Shown one piece after another: positions 8,729 through 17,291 of a stretch of 64,000 bases of DNA. The notes beneath the pieces were generated by a model. That model was not told the DNA's origin, ran no database searches, and saw nothing but the letters and a program-made list of their open reading frames with translations. Location: positions 124,001-188,000 of the forward strand of contig NZ_BTHK01000002.1 in assembly GCF_033242365.1 (NCBI RefSeq), written 5' to 3'. The translations under genes and the position numbers were made by a program. Positions within the stretch are counted from its first letter, which is position 1. Each line of letters opens with the position of its first letter. The stretch is from Lachnoanaerobaculum sanguinis (GTDB lineage: Bacteria; Bacillota; Clostridia; Lachnospirales; Lachnospiraceae).

Positions 8729-9846
8729 GAGCAATAGGAATAGTGTTGGCGGGCGGAAACTCAAAAAGGATGAAAGAACTTTCCAACAAGAGGGCTATTG
8801 CAGCAATGCCTATCGCCGGAAGTTACAGAAGTATAGATTTTGCACTCAGCAATATGTCAAATTCACATGTACAAAAAGTAGCTGTATTTACACAGTACAA
8901 CTCAAGATCGTTGAATGAACATTTGAGTTCATCAAAATGGTGGGATTTTGGAAGAAAACAAGGTGGTTTGTTTGTTTTCACACCGACTATTACCGCTGAG
9001 AGTTCAGATTGGTATAGAGGTACTGCTGATGCATTGTATCAAAATTTGGTGTTTTTAAAGAGATCTCATGAGCCGTATGTTATTATTAGTGCAGGTGATG
9101 GTATTTATAAACTTGACTATAATAAAGTATTGGAGTATCATATTGAAAAGAAAGCAGATATTACTGTAGTATGCAAGAAAGCAAATGATACAGAAGATTT
9201 GACTAGATTCGGTATGGTTTCAATAAATGATGATGGTAGAATAGTCAATTTTGAAGAAAAACCGATAGTTACTGATTCTGTAAATATATCCTGCGGGATA
9301 TATATTATCAGAAGGAGACAACTTATTGAACTGATTGAAAGAAGTATCGCGGAGGACAGATATGACTTCGTAAAAGATATTTTGATCAGATACAAAAATT
9401 TGAAGAGAATATATGCATATAAGATTAATTCTTATTGGAGCAATATAGCTTCGGTAGAATCTTATTATAAGACAAATATGGATTTCTTGAAAAAAGAGGT
9501 GAGAGATCATTTCTTTGTAGAATATCCGGGTGTGTATTCTAAGGTTGACGATTTGCCACCGGCAAAGTATAATCCGGGGGCTAAGGTGTCAAATTCACTT
9601 ATTGCAAGTGGCTGTATCATAAACGGTACAGTTGAAAACTCAGTTCTTTTTAATAAATCGTACATAGGTAACGGTTGTATAATTAGGAATTCTGTTATTT
9701 TGAATGATGTATATATTGGCGATAACACAGTCATTGAAAACTGTATTGTGGAAAGCCGTGATACAATACGTGCAAATTCGACTTATATTGGGACAGCAGA
9801 GCAGGTCAGAATAGTAATAGAAAAAAACGAAAGATATACTCTTTAA
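8725..9846 (+). CDS. glgD: Glucose-1-phosphate adenylyltransferase subunit GlgD
   Basis: A 373-aa GlgC paralogue. It keeps the nucleotidyltransferase fold (GIVLAGGNSKRMKEL, SYRSIDFALSNM, FEEKPIV) but departs from GlgC at nucleotide-binding positions: the GQGSRL loop is GNSKRM, and KPAV is replaced by RAIAAMP. GlgD proteins of Firmicutes are weakly or not catalytic and activate GlgC in a heterotetramer. The C-terminal beta-helix is shorter than in GlgC. The ATG lies within the glgC stop region and spoVG follows 24 nt downstream. Confidence 0.93.
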   Translation: MRAIGIVLAGGNSKRMKELSNKRAIAAMPIAGSYRSIDFALSNMSNSHVQKVAVFTQYNSRSLNEHLSSSKWWDFGRKQGGLFVFTPTITAESSDWYRGTADALYQNLVFLKRSHEPYVIISAGDGIYKLDYNKVLEYHIEKKADITVVCKKANDTEDLTRFGMVSINDDGRIVNFEEKPIVTDSVNISCGIYIIRRRQLIELIERSIAEDRYDFVKDILIRYKNLKRIYAYKINSYWSNIASVESYYKTNMDFLKKEVRDHFFVEYPGVYSKVDDLPPAKYNPGAKVSNSLIASGCIINGTVENSVLFNKSYIGNGCIIRNSVILNDVYIGDNTVIENCIVESRDTIRANSTYIGTAEQVRIVIEKNERYTL

Positions 9847-9870
9847 GGAGATTAAGGGGGGATTCAAATA

Positions 9871-10152
9871 ATGCAGATTACTGATGTCAGAGTTAGAAGA
9901 ATTGATAAAGAAGGTAAGATGAAGGCCGTTGTATCGATTACTTTAGATAATGAATTTGTTATTCACGATATTAAGGTTATCGAAGGTGAAAAGGGATTGT
10001 TTATAGCTATGCCAAGCAGAATGGCGGCTGACGGTGAGTATAGAGATATTGCTCATCCTATAAACTCTCAAACCAGAGAGCTTATTTCGGATACGGTCAT
10101 AGGTAAGTATGAAGCAATGTTGCTTGAAGACGCAGCAGATGTGAATGTATAA
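9871..10152 (+). CDS. spoVG: SpoVG-family RNA/DNA-binding regulator
   Basis: A 93-aa protein with the full family signature: MQITDVRVRRI at the start, KAVVSITLDNEFVIHDIKVI, and the near-invariant GLFIAMPSRM near residues 50-59. SpoVG proteins bind nucleic acids and affect sporulation, division or virulence in various Firmicutes, and they also occur in non-sporulating species. A GGGGGG ribosome site precedes the ATG. It lies 24 nt after glgD without an obvious promoter, so it is probably the third gene of the glg operon. A hairpin terminator follows. Confidence 0.95.
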   Translation: MQITDVRVRRIDKEGKMKAVVSITLDNEFVIHDIKVIEGEKGLFIAMPSRMAADGEYRDIAHPINSQTRELISDTVIGKYEAMLLEDAADVNV

Positions 10153-10189
10153 TTTGATGAGTGTGAAATTTATATTATGAAAAGTTTTT

Positions 10190-10216
10190 AAGGGCTGTGA
10201 AAACAGCCCTTATTTA
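10190..10216 (+). terminator. Terminator after spoVG
   Basis: A 9-bp stem (10190-10198 with 10203-10211) closes a GAAA tetraloop and is followed by a mixed T/A tail. It separates glgCD-spoVG from the gdpP operon, whose promoter is 24 nt further on. Confidence 0.7.
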
Positions 10217-10239
10217 AGTTTTATAGAAAATCGCTAAGC

Positions 10240-10268
10240 TTGATAGATTATACTTTTCTTGATATAAT
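10240..10268 (+). promoter_or_regulatory. Sigma-A promoter for gdpP-rplI-dnaB
   Basis: TTGATA (10240-10245), a 17-nt spacer and TATAAT (10263-10268). This is close to consensus and lies about 90 nt upstream of the preferred gdpP start. Confidence 0.85.
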
Positions 10269-10357
10269 CAATTAAAACTTTTATAATAAAAGCGATGACA
10301 TTTTGCCGCATATTATATATGTGGAGGAATACCATTTTTAAAATAATGGAGATGCTA

Positions 10358-12352
10358 ATGAAAAACAAAAAAAATACAAAGGCAATCTTAAGGAAAAACT
10401 TGCTGTATTCACTTATAGTCTTGGTGTTTTTGCTTGGAATATTGTTTGTTGCACCGGGGAAAGGCTGTGGTGCAATAATTTTTTTACTGGCGCTTTTCGG
10501 AATAATATACATTGTCGTATGGAATATTATGATTTCAAGAAATCTGTCAAATTACATGGTAGAGTATGCCATGGCAAGCGAAAATACGCAGAATATTTTT
10601 TCTCAGGATTTGGATATACCATATGCCTTGATGGATAAAAAGGGAATTATAGCCTGGAGAAACAGAGCCTTCAATTCGCTTGTACAAAAAGACAGGCAGT
10701 CTAAAAAAGATATTCATGCGATGTTTGAAAATATAACTGAAAATGATATTGAGGAAATTACCGATAAAACGGATTTTCACGGCGAATATCAGGGTAGAAA
10801 ATATCGTATAAGGATAACCAGATTATATATTGAGGAGTCTTTTGTATATACGATTTGCCTTTTTGATGAAACCGACCTGGTGGAATTACAAAATAAGAAG
10901 GATGATTCCATGCCCGTGGTAGGACTTATCTATATGGATAATTATGATGAGGCCATGGAAAGTGTTGAAGAGGTAAGAAAGTCGCTTCTTGAAGCGTTGA
11001 TTGACAGAAAGATAAATCAATATATAAACAGTTTCAACGGTATTGTAAAGAAGCTTGAGAAAGATAAATTTTTCTTTGTTATAAAGAGAGAGAATTTGAA
11101 CTCGGCTATAGAGGTAAGATTTGATATTTTGGAGGATGTAAAGACTGTAAATATAGGTAATGAAATGAGCATCACCTTAAGTATCGGTATCGGCTATGGA
11201 AGTGAGAATCTTTCAAGAAACTATGAACTGGCCAGAATGGCTATGGATATGGCACTTGGAAGAGGAGGAGACCAGGCTGTTGTAAAGACTGAAAAAGAGA
11301 TAAAATACTTCGGCGGAAAAGCACAAACTGTTGAAAAGCAAACCAGAGTGAAGGCCAGAGTAAAGGCTCATGCATTCAGAGAATTGCTTGAGAATAAAGA
11401 TAAAGTGATTATAATGGGGCATAAAATTCTTGATATGGATGCCTTCGGTGCTGCGATAGGAATCTGGAGGATTGCTACCAGTCTTAACAAAAAAGCTCAT
11501 ATCCTGATGGGGGATGTAAATCCTTCGGCAAGGCCTATGATAGAGAAGTTTAAGACTGCGGAGTATCCGGATGATTTGTTTATTTCCGAGGAAAAGGCTG
11601 TAAACAGTATTACAAACGAGTCTTTAGTGGTTGTTGTGGATGTAAACAGACCGAGTATTACAGAGGGACCTTCTCTTTTAAAGAAGGCTAAAAATATTGT
11701 GGTATTTGACCACCACAGGCAGAGCTCGGAGATAATTACAAATGCAACATTATCTTATGTGGAGACTTTTGCATCATCGGCCTGTGAAATGGTATCTGAG
11801 ATTGTACAGTATATATCTGACGATATTAAGTTGAAAACCCTGGAAGCGGACGCTATGTATGCGGGAATAGTAATAGATACACAAAACTTTAATGTGCAAA
11901 CAGGTGTCAGAACATTTGAGGCTGCGGCATTTCTAAAGCGATGCGGTGCAGATGTTACCAGAGTCAGAAAGATGTTTAGAGAAGACGCTATTGATTACCT
12001 TGCAAAGGCCGAGGCAATTCACAATGCCGAGATCTTTAAGGAGTGCTATGCCATAAGTGAATGTGATTCCGAGAATACGGCATCACCTACTTTGGTATGT
12101 GCACAGGCTGCAAATGACCTTTTAAATATAAAGGGCATAAAGGCAAGTTTTGTTTTGACATTATATAATAATATAATATATATCAGTGCAAGATCCATGG
12201 ATGAAGTAAATGTTCAGACAATTATGGAAAAACTTGGTGGAGGCGGACACAGATCCGTTGCCGGAGCACAGATAAAAGAGGGCACAATAGAAGATGCGAA
12301 AAAACGTGTGAAAGAAGTGCTGAAAGAAATGATTGAAAAAGGAGAAATATAA
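10358..12352 (+). CDS. gdpP: Cyclic-di-AMP phosphodiesterase GdpP (DHH family)
   Basis: A 664-aa membrane protein that hydrolyses c-di-AMP. Two N-terminal membrane helices (about 15-33 and 38-58) precede a PAS-like region, a degenerate GGDEF domain (about 185-310, no GGDEF motif) and the DHH/DHHA1 phosphoesterase. Metal ligands are visible in HKILDMDAFG (355-364), VVDVNR, DHH (451-453) and GIVIDTQNF (503-511). GGGGHRSVAG (627-636) belongs to DHHA1. I chose ATG 10358 because GGAG lies 6 nt upstream; the open frame extends upstream to 10295 but without a matching ribosome site. rplI follows with a 1-nt overlap, the usual Firmicute order gdpP-rplI-dnaB. Confidence 0.93.
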   Translation: MKNKKNTKAILRKNLLYSLIVLVFLLGILFVAPGKGCGAIIFLLALFGIIYIVVWNIMISRNLSNYMVEYAMASENTQNIFSQDLDIPYALMDKKGIIAWRNRAFNSLVQKDRQSKKDIHAMFENITENDIEEITDKTDFHGEYQGRKYRIRITRLYIEESFVYTICLFDETDLVELQNKKDDSMPVVGLIYMDNYDEAMESVEEVRKSLLEALIDRKINQYINSFNGIVKKLEKDKFFFVIKRENLNSAIEVRFDILEDVKTVNIGNEMSITLSIGIGYGSENLSRNYELARMAMDMALGRGGDQAVVKTEKEIKYFGGKAQTVEKQTRVKARVKAHAFRELLENKDKVIIMGHKILDMDAFGAAIGIWRIATSLNKKAHILMGDVNPSARPMIEKFKTAEYPDDLFISEEKAVNSITNESLVVVVDVNRPSITEGPSLLKKAKNIVVFDHHRQSSEIITNATLSYVETFASSACEMVSEIVQYISDDIKLKTLEADAMYAGIVIDTQNFNVQTGVRTFEAAAFLKRCGADVTRVRKMFREDAIDYLAKAEAIHNAEIFKECYAISECDSENTASPTLVCAQAANDLLNIKGIKASFVLTLYNNIIYISARSMDEVNVQTIMEKLGGGGHRSVAGAQIKEGTIEDAKKRVKEVLKEMIEKGEI

Positions 12353-12798
12353 TGAAAGTTGTTTTATTGGAAGATGTAAAATCATTGGGAAAAAAGGGTG
12401 ATATTGTTGAAGTAAGTGAAGGTTATGCAAGAAACTTTATTATACCTAAAAAGAAGGGTGTAGAGGCGAATCAGGAAAATTTAAACACTTTAAAGCTTCA
12501 AAAGGCAAATGAAGAAAAAATTGCAAAGGAAAAGCTTGAGGCTGCAAAGGAGTTGGCTGCAAAGCTTAATGAAGCAAGCGTATCATTGACAATAAAGGGT
12601 GGAAAAGACGGAAGAACTTTCGGTTCCGTATCATCAAAGGAAATAGAAGAAGCCATAAAGAGTCAGCTCGGACTTGAAATAGATAAGAAAAAACTTGTAA
12701 TTGCAGAGCCTATAAAGACTTTCGGAAACCATGAAGTAAAGGTTAAGTTACATAAGGATGTTACAGCCGCACTGAAGGTAAAAGTTGGAGAAGAGTAA
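12352..12798 (+). CDS. rplI: 50S ribosomal protein L9
   Basis: A 148-aa protein of standard L9 length, with the N-terminal signature VVLLEDVKSLGKKGDIVEV and GYARNFIIPKKKGVEA, a long central helix rich in Lys/Glu/Ala (about 40-75) and the C-terminal domain starting around FGSVSSKEI. It binds 23S rRNA near the L1 stalk. The ATG overlaps the gdpP stop by one base and its own stop overlaps the dnaB ATG by one base, so the three genes are translationally coupled. Confidence 0.97.
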   Translation: MKVVLLEDVKSLGKKGDIVEVSEGYARNFIIPKKKGVEANQENLNTLKLQKANEEKIAKEKLEAAKELAAKLNEASVSLTIKGGKDGRTFGSVSSKEIEEAIKSQLGLEIDKKKLVIAEPIKTFGNHEVKVKLHKDVTAALKVKVGEE

Positions 12799-14129
12799 TG
12801 GAAGAAGCTCTGGTTAAGAGAGTGATGCCAAACAGTATAGATGCCGAAAAAGCGGTTTTGGGATCTATGCTGCTTGACAAAGAGGCTGTTGCAAGTGCCA
12901 TAGAAGTTCTGGATAAAAATGATTTCTACAGTAAGGCATACGGCACTGTATTTGAATGTATGGTTGAACTCTTTAATGAAGGCAAACCTATAGATTTGGT
13001 GCTTATTCAAAATAAACTTGTTGAAAAGCAGGTACCTCCGGATATAACAAGTCTTGATTTTTTCAGAGGGATAATGGACTCGGTTCCGACATCTGCAAAT
13101 ATAAAAAATTACGCTAAAATAGTTAAGGATAAGTCCAATGTCAGAAGGCTTATTAAAATATCGGAGGAAATAGTAAACGATTGCTATGTGGGCGAAAAGG
13201 GAGTCGATGAACTTTTTGCAAAGACGGAAAATGAGATATTTAAACTGCTTCAGACCAAGGAAACAAAGGATATTGTACCTATAAATGATGTGGTATTAAA
13301 TGTTTTGGATAAAATAGAAGCCGCATCAAAAAACAGTGATACCGTTACAGGTATTCCTACAGGATTTGTGGATTTGGATTTTAAGACCAGCGGACTTCAG
13401 CCTTCCGATCTTGTTTTGGTGGCTGCGAGACCTTCCATGGGTAAGACCGCATTTGTCCTTAATATAGTTCAAAATATTACTATGAAGAAGAAAATTTCAT
13501 GTATGGTTTTTTCTTTGGAGATGAGTGCCGAGCAGCTTGTCAACAGACTTTTGAGTATGGAGAGTAATGTGGATTCGCAAAAACTGCGTACAGGAAATCT
13601 TAATGATAATGATTGGAACAGTTTGATAGAGGGTGCTGTAAGTGTCGGATCTTCCACATTGGCAATTGATGATACTCCGGGTATTTCTATAAATGAATTA
13701 AGGTCAAAGTGCAGGAAGATGAAACTTGAAAAAGGGCTTGATATTATTATAATAGACTATTTACAGCTGATGACCGGAAGCGGAAAGGCAAATATAAGCA
13801 GACAGCAGGAAATCTCCGATATTTCAAGAAGCTTAAAAGCTTTGGCAAGAGAGATGAGAGCACCTGTTATCGCACTTTCGCAGCTTTCAAGAGCCTGTGA
13901 GACAAGGCCGGATCACAGACCTATGCTTTCGGATTTGAGAGAGTCCGGAGCGATAGAGCAGGATGCCGATGTTGTAATGTTTTTGTACAGAGATGATTAT
14001 TATAATAAGGACACGGAACATCCGAATGAAGCCGAGGTTATTATTGCAAAACAAAGAAACGGTGCAATAGGAACAATAAATCTGGTTTGGAAACCTGATA
14101 TAACAAAGTTTGTAAACATGGCGAGATAG
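12798..14129 (+). CDS. dnaB: Replicative DNA helicase DnaB
   Basis: A 443-aa hexameric helicase that unwinds DNA at the replication fork. The N-terminal primase-interacting domain (about 8-110; PNSIDAEKAVLGSML) is followed by a RecA-like domain with Walker A ARPSMGKTAF (210-219), Walker B LDIIIIDYLQLM and the DnaB motif near LSQLSRACETRPD and SDLRESGAIEQDADVV. Length is normal and there is no intein. The stop codon is embedded in the left arm of the terminator hairpin. Confidence 0.97.
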   Translation: MEEALVKRVMPNSIDAEKAVLGSMLLDKEAVASAIEVLDKNDFYSKAYGTVFECMVELFNEGKPIDLVLIQNKLVEKQVPPDITSLDFFRGIMDSVPTSANIKNYAKIVKDKSNVRRLIKISEEIVNDCYVGEKGVDELFAKTENEIFKLLQTKETKDIVPINDVVLNVLDKIEAASKNSDTVTGIPTGFVDLDFKTSGLQPSDLVLVAARPSMGKTAFVLNIVQNITMKKKISCMVFSLEMSAEQLVNRLLSMESNVDSQKLRTGNLNDNDWNSLIEGAVSVGSSTLAIDDTPGISINELRSKCRKMKLEKGLDIIIIDYLQLMTGSGKANISRQQEISDISRSLKALAREMRAPVIALSQLSRACETRPDHRPMLSDLRESGAIEQDADVVMFLYRDDYYNKDTEHPNEAEVIIAKQRNGAIGTINLVWKPDITKFVNMAR

Positions 14130-14148
14130 GCAACTGTCTCGCTTTTTT
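14121..14148 (+). terminator. Terminator overlapping the dnaB stop codon
   Basis: A 9-bp stem (14121-14129 with 14134-14142, one G-U) closes a GCAA tetraloop and is followed by TTTTTT. The dnaB stop codon is the last three bases of the left arm, so a ribosome terminating there would cover the hairpin. Confidence 0.88.
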
Positions 14149-14174
14149 ATATAATTAAATATTTTTTGAGCAAT

Positions 14175-14198
14175 AAAAAAGACCTGCATAAGCAGGTC
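14175..14198 (-). terminator. Terminator of the ferredoxin gene
   Basis: On the minus strand a perfect 7-bp GACCTGC stem (14181-14187 with 14192-14198) closes a 4-nt loop and is followed by six T (14175-14180). Confidence 0.85.
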
Positions 14199-14233
14199 GT
14201 ATGATAAGTATTATCGCTTTGAGCAAGCAATAA

Positions 14234-14401
14234 TTAAGCTATAATAGCATCTGTAGGGCAAACTGAAGCACATGTACCGCAATCGATGCAAGCATCAGCG
14301 TCGATGTTGAACTGAGTATCTCCCTGTGAAATTGCACTTACAGGACACTCACCTTCGCAAGTTCCGCAACTAACGCACTTATCTGTAATTGTATATGCCA
14401 T
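14234..14401 (-). CDS. 2[4Fe-4S] clostridial-type ferredoxin
   Basis: A 55-aa electron carrier read from the minus strand. It begins MAYTITDKCVSCGTC and contains two CxxCxxCxxxCP clusters: C9, C12, C15, C19 and C38, C41, C44, C48. Length and spacing are those of clostridial ferredoxins, which serve pyruvate:ferredoxin oxidoreductase, hydrogenase, Rnf and NfnAB; an nfnAB pair is encoded at 25.9 kb. A perfect AGGAGG precedes the ATG. The gene is monocistronic, with its own promoter and terminator, consistent with high expression. Confidence 0.96.
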   Translation of the reverse strand: MAYTITDKCVSCGTCEGECPVSAISQGDTQFNIDADACIDCGTCASVCPTDAIIA

Positions 14402-14445
14402 TGAAATTTCCTCCTAAAATTTATATGTTTCTCTTACTTGATGAT

Positions 14446-14474
14446 ATTCTAATCTATTTAATGTAAAATAACAA
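14446..14474 (-). promoter_or_regulatory. Promoter for the ferredoxin gene
   Basis: On the minus strand TTGTTA (14469-14474), a 17-nt spacer and TAGAAT (14446-14451), about 45 nt before the ATG. Confidence 0.6.
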
Positions 14475-14581
14475 GAGTAAATTTGCATGTATTGAATAAA
14501 ATACAAGTTAGTACGACCTTACTTAATATACAATTTATACAATGATTTGCATTAATCAGAATATTCTATAATCCTGCTATC

Positions 14582-14610
14582 TTGCTTTTAAAGAGGTTTT
14601 AGTATATAAT
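14582..14610 (+). promoter_or_regulatory. Promoter for the SEC-C protein gene
   Basis: TTGCTT (14582-14587), a 17-nt spacer and TATAAT (14605-14610), about 35 nt before the ATG at 14646. Confidence 0.75.
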
Positions 14611-14645
14611 ACTTAATCAAGTTTAAGAAAAAAGGGGAAGTTACG

Positions 14646-15149
14646 ATGACCTTATTGGAAAATTGGAGAAATAAAGCTTACGGCGATGCAACAGATGACA
14701 GGCAAAAAGAAGAGATTTGGAAAAACTACTTTATAGTTGAAAAGGGTATCTATGAGAAGATCTTAAAGAACCCTAAAGATGTTATCAGATGCACCGTAGC
14801 GGAATTGGCAACAAAATTTGATACAGATATACAGACAATTACAGGTTTTTTAGACGGTATAAATGATTCACTTAATAAGCCTAATTCTATTGAAGAAATG
14901 AAGGAAGATACAGAGATTGCTCTTGATATCGACCTTGAGAAGCTCTATTATAACATGGTGGAGGCTAAGGCGGACTGGCTTTATAACTTACCTGAGTGGG
15001 ACAGCCTTTTGGATGAAGAAAAAAGAAAAGAACTCTACAAGGCTCAGAAAAAGAGCGGTACTGTAGTTAAAGAAAAGAAAGTCGGCAGAAACGATCCATG
15101 TCCATGCGGAAGCGGAAAGAAGTATAAATTCTGCTGCGGTAAGAATTAA
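14646..15149 (+). CDS. SEC-C metal-binding motif protein
   Basis: A 167-aa cytoplasmic protein ending in the SEC-C zinc motif GRNDPCPCGSGKKYKFCCGK (about 147-166), the same tail that lets SecA bind zinc and SecB or ribosomes. The first 140 residues are mostly helical and acidic and I recognise no enzyme motif. Related stand-alone SEC-C proteins are common in Lachnospiraceae, with unknown function. The ribosome site is AAGGGGAAG. It has its own promoter, and a hairpin sits between it and the methyltransferase gene. Confidence 0.85.
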   Translation: MTLLENWRNKAYGDATDDRQKEEIWKNYFIVEKGIYEKILKNPKDVIRCTVAELATKFDTDIQTITGFLDGINDSLNKPNSIEEMKEDTEIALDIDLEKLYYNMVEAKADWLYNLPEWDSLLDEEKRKELYKAQKKSGTVVKEKKVGRNDPCPCGSGKKYKFCCGKN

Positions 15150-15161
15150 ATAAAGGTATTG

Positions 15162-15195
15162 TTTTAGGTGGCGGTTTGACGTCACCTAAAATTTT
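15162..15195 (+). terminator. Hairpin terminator or attenuator after the SEC-C gene
   Basis: A 12-bp stem (outer arms 15162-15170 and 15183-15191, extended inward by a G-U and two C-G pairs) has a 6-nt loop and is followed by TTTT. It ends only 11 nt before the methyltransferase ATG, so it may attenuate rather than fully stop read-through. Confidence 0.7.
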
Positions 15196-15206
15196 AAGGA
15201 AAAATA

Positions 15207-15959
15207 ATGGAGCAATATACAAATTTTGCAAAAGTATATGATTTGTTCATGGACAATGTTCCATATGACAAGTGGGTGGAGCAGATAAAGGATATATTAT
15301 ATAAAGAGAATATAAAAGACGGGTTGATATGTGATCTGGGATGCGGTACCGGAGCAATTACCGAAAGGCTTGCAAACTTAGGATATGATATGATAGGCAT
15401 AGACAACTCGTATGATATGCTTGATGTGGCAATGGAGAAAAAATATGCTTCGGGCCATGATATATTATATCTTTGTCAGGATATGAGAGAATTTGAGCTG
15501 TACGGTACTGTAAGGGCAATAATATCTCGTTGTGACAGTTTGAATTATATAAGAGAATTATCTGAGCTTAAAGAAGTATTTGCCTGGGTGAACAATTATT
15601 TAGATCCTGACGGGCTTTTTATTTTTGATATGAATACTGAATATAAATATCAAAATATACTTGGAGACAATACTTTTGCTGAGGTAAGAGAGCAGGCAAG
15701 TTTTATATGGGAAAATACATACGACATTGATAAAAGAATCAATGAATATGATTTGAATCTATTTATAAAGCTTGAAGGTGATAATTACAAAAAGTTTGAA
15801 GAAAGACATGTACAAAAAGCTTATACTTTCGATGAAATATTATCTGCAATAGATTCAAGTAATATGGTGCTTGAAAGATATATGGATGCGGATACCTATG
15901 GGGATGTAAGCGAAAATACTGAGAGAATACTTTTTGTAGCCAGAGAGAAGGGAAAGTAA
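15207..15959 (+). CDS. Class I SAM-dependent methyltransferase
   Basis: A 250-aa protein with a canonical SAM-binding motif I, ICDLGCGTGAITERL (about 46-60), motif II acidic residue in IGIDNSYDML, and motif IV region RAIISRCDSLNYI. This places it among Methyltransf_25/11-type enzymes; the substrate cannot be deduced. It starts with ATG after TTAAGGA. The hslO ATG follows its stop codon directly, so the two are co-translated. No promoter is obvious between the upstream hairpin and the start. Confidence 0.85.
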   Translation: MEQYTNFAKVYDLFMDNVPYDKWVEQIKDILYKENIKDGLICDLGCGTGAITERLANLGYDMIGIDNSYDMLDVAMEKKYASGHDILYLCQDMREFELYGTVRAIISRCDSLNYIRELSELKEVFAWVNNYLDPDGLFIFDMNTEYKYQNILGDNTFAEVREQASFIWENTYDIDKRINEYDLNLFIKLEGDNYKKFEERHVQKAYTFDEILSAIDSSNMVLERYMDADTYGDVSENTERILFVAREKGK

Positions 15960-16844
15960 ATGAAAGATTATATGGTGAAAGCCACTGCGGCAAACGGATA
16001 TATAAGAGCTTTTGCTGCAAATACAAAAGATTTGGTTGAGGAAGCCAAAAACGATCACAATACTTCACCTGTGGCGACTGCGGCATTGGGAAGAATGCTT
16101 ACCGCGGCGGCAATGATGGGAAGTATGATGAAAGGAGAAAAAGATCTCCTTACATTAAAAATTGAGGGCGACGGCCCTCTCGGAGGAGTGATTGCAACAG
16201 CAAACAATAAAGGTGAAGTAAAGGGATATCCTTTTAATCCTACGGTTATTATTCCTCCTAATGCAAAAGGCAAACTTGATGTTGCAGAGGCAATCGGTGT
16301 CGGACTTATGAGTGTTATAATGGATACCGGAATGAAGGAGCCTTATGTAGGTCAGGTGGCGCTTTTATCCGGAGAAATAGCTGAAGATTTGACATATTAC
16401 TATGCGACAAGTGAGCAGACACCTTCAAGTGTCGGACTTGGAGTATTGTTAAATAAAGATAATACAATAAATGCGGCAGGAGGATTTATTATACAGCTTA
16501 TGCCACATTGTCCTGATGAGATAATAGATAAGCTTGAAACTAAAATCAATAATCTGAAACCGGTGACCACAATGCTGAGTGAGGGCATGTCTCCAAATGA
16601 TATACTTAAAAGTATTTTGGGGGATATGGATCTTGAATTTAACGAGAGCCTTGATCTTTGCTTTAAATGCAATTGTGATAAGGAGAGGATAGAAAAGGCT
16701 CTTATAAGTGTCGGAAAAAAAGAGTTGCAGGAAATGATAGATGATGGTAAGTCTATAGAAGTGAAATGTCATTTTTGCAATAAGGCATATGATTTTAATG
16801 TGAACGAGCTTGAGGAAATGCTGAAAAAAGCTACAACAAAGTAG
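15960..16844 (+). CDS. hslO: Redox-regulated chaperone Hsp33
   Basis: A 294-aa cytoplasmic holdase activated by oxidative unfolding. The zinc-binding redox switch is intact: C237 and C239 in CFKCNC and C270 and C273 in CHFC. An extra cysteine, C234, lies just before the first pair. The N-terminal core has the family stretches HNTSPVATAALGRMLTAA and EGDGPLGGVIATAN. The start codon immediately follows the methyltransferase stop, so expression depends on coupled translation. A hairpin terminator shared with the convergent cold-shock gene lies downstream. Confidence 0.95.
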   Translation: MKDYMVKATAANGYIRAFAANTKDLVEEAKNDHNTSPVATAALGRMLTAAAMMGSMMKGEKDLLTLKIEGDGPLGGVIATANNKGEVKGYPFNPTVIIPPNAKGKLDVAEAIGVGLMSVIMDTGMKEPYVGQVALLSGEIAEDLTYYYATSEQTPSSVGLGVLLNKDNTINAAGGFIIQLMPHCPDEIIDKLETKINNLKPVTTMLSEGMSPNDILKSILGDMDLEFNESLDLCFKCNCDKERIEKALISVGKKELQEMIDDGKSIEVKCHFCNKAYDFNVNELEEMLKKATTK

Positions 16845-16873
16845 TTTACAGCATCTTGATGAGAAGATGATAT

Positions 16874-16904
16874 AAAAAAAGAGCTCTTAAAAGAGCTCTT
16901 TAAA
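16874..16904. terminator. Shared terminator of hslO and the cold-shock gene
   Basis: An 11-bp self-complementary arm pair (16878-16888 with 16891-16901) lies between the convergent genes. Seven A at 16874-16880 give a good T-tract for the minus-strand gene; the plus-strand tail is weak. Confidence 0.75.
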
Positions 16905-16915
16905 CATATCTATGA

Positions 16916-17119
16916 TTATCTGACTACTGTAACGTTTACGGCCTGTGGTCCCTTAGCACCCTCGGTTAAATCATATTCAACTGAGATTCCCTCATCAAGA
17001 GTCTTAAATCCTTCCATGTTTAAATCAGAAAAATGTACGAATACATCACTTCCGCCTTCATCTGAGATGAAACCGTAACCTTTTTGGTTATTAAACCACT
17101 TAACTGTACCTCTGTTCAT
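16916..17119 (-). CDS. Cold-shock domain protein
   Basis: A 67-aa single cold-shock domain, an RNA chaperone of the CspA/CspB type. RNP1 is KGYGFISDE and RNP2 is DVFVHFSDL, and the protein starts MNRGTVKWFNNQKG. I chose ATG 17119; an in-frame TTG at 17134 lies within the GGAGG ribosome site region and is unlikely. The gene is monocistronic, with a consensus promoter about 165 nt upstream, so the mRNA carries a long leader as is usual for cold-shock genes. It converges on hslO and shares its terminator. Confidence 0.95.
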   Translation of the reverse strand: MNRGTVKWFNNQKGYGFISDEGGSDVFVHFSDLNMEGFKTLDEGISVEYDLTEGAKGPQAVNVTVVR

Positions 17120-17289
17120 AAATAATGCCTCCAAATAAAAAAGTGTAACTACAGAAAAAAGTTAAATAGCTTGAAAGATTACAGGCTCAAAAATCCTTTT
17201 TGGGGGGATAATTGAAAGTCGTTCTTTGTTTAGATGAAAGTAAAACTTTCTATCATCAAGCATTCAAGTGGTAATTTTTATCTGTAATC
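17120..17289 (-). promoter_or_regulatory. Long 5' leader of the cold-shock mRNA
   Basis: About 165 nt lie between the predicted start of transcription (near 17285) and the ATG. The leader can form a hairpin near 17233-17262 and a long-range pairing between an 8-nt element at 17177-17184 and its exact complement at 17282-17289. In known cspA mRNAs such leaders act as thermosensors. That role here is inference. Confidence 0.5.
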
Positions 17290-17291
17290 AT

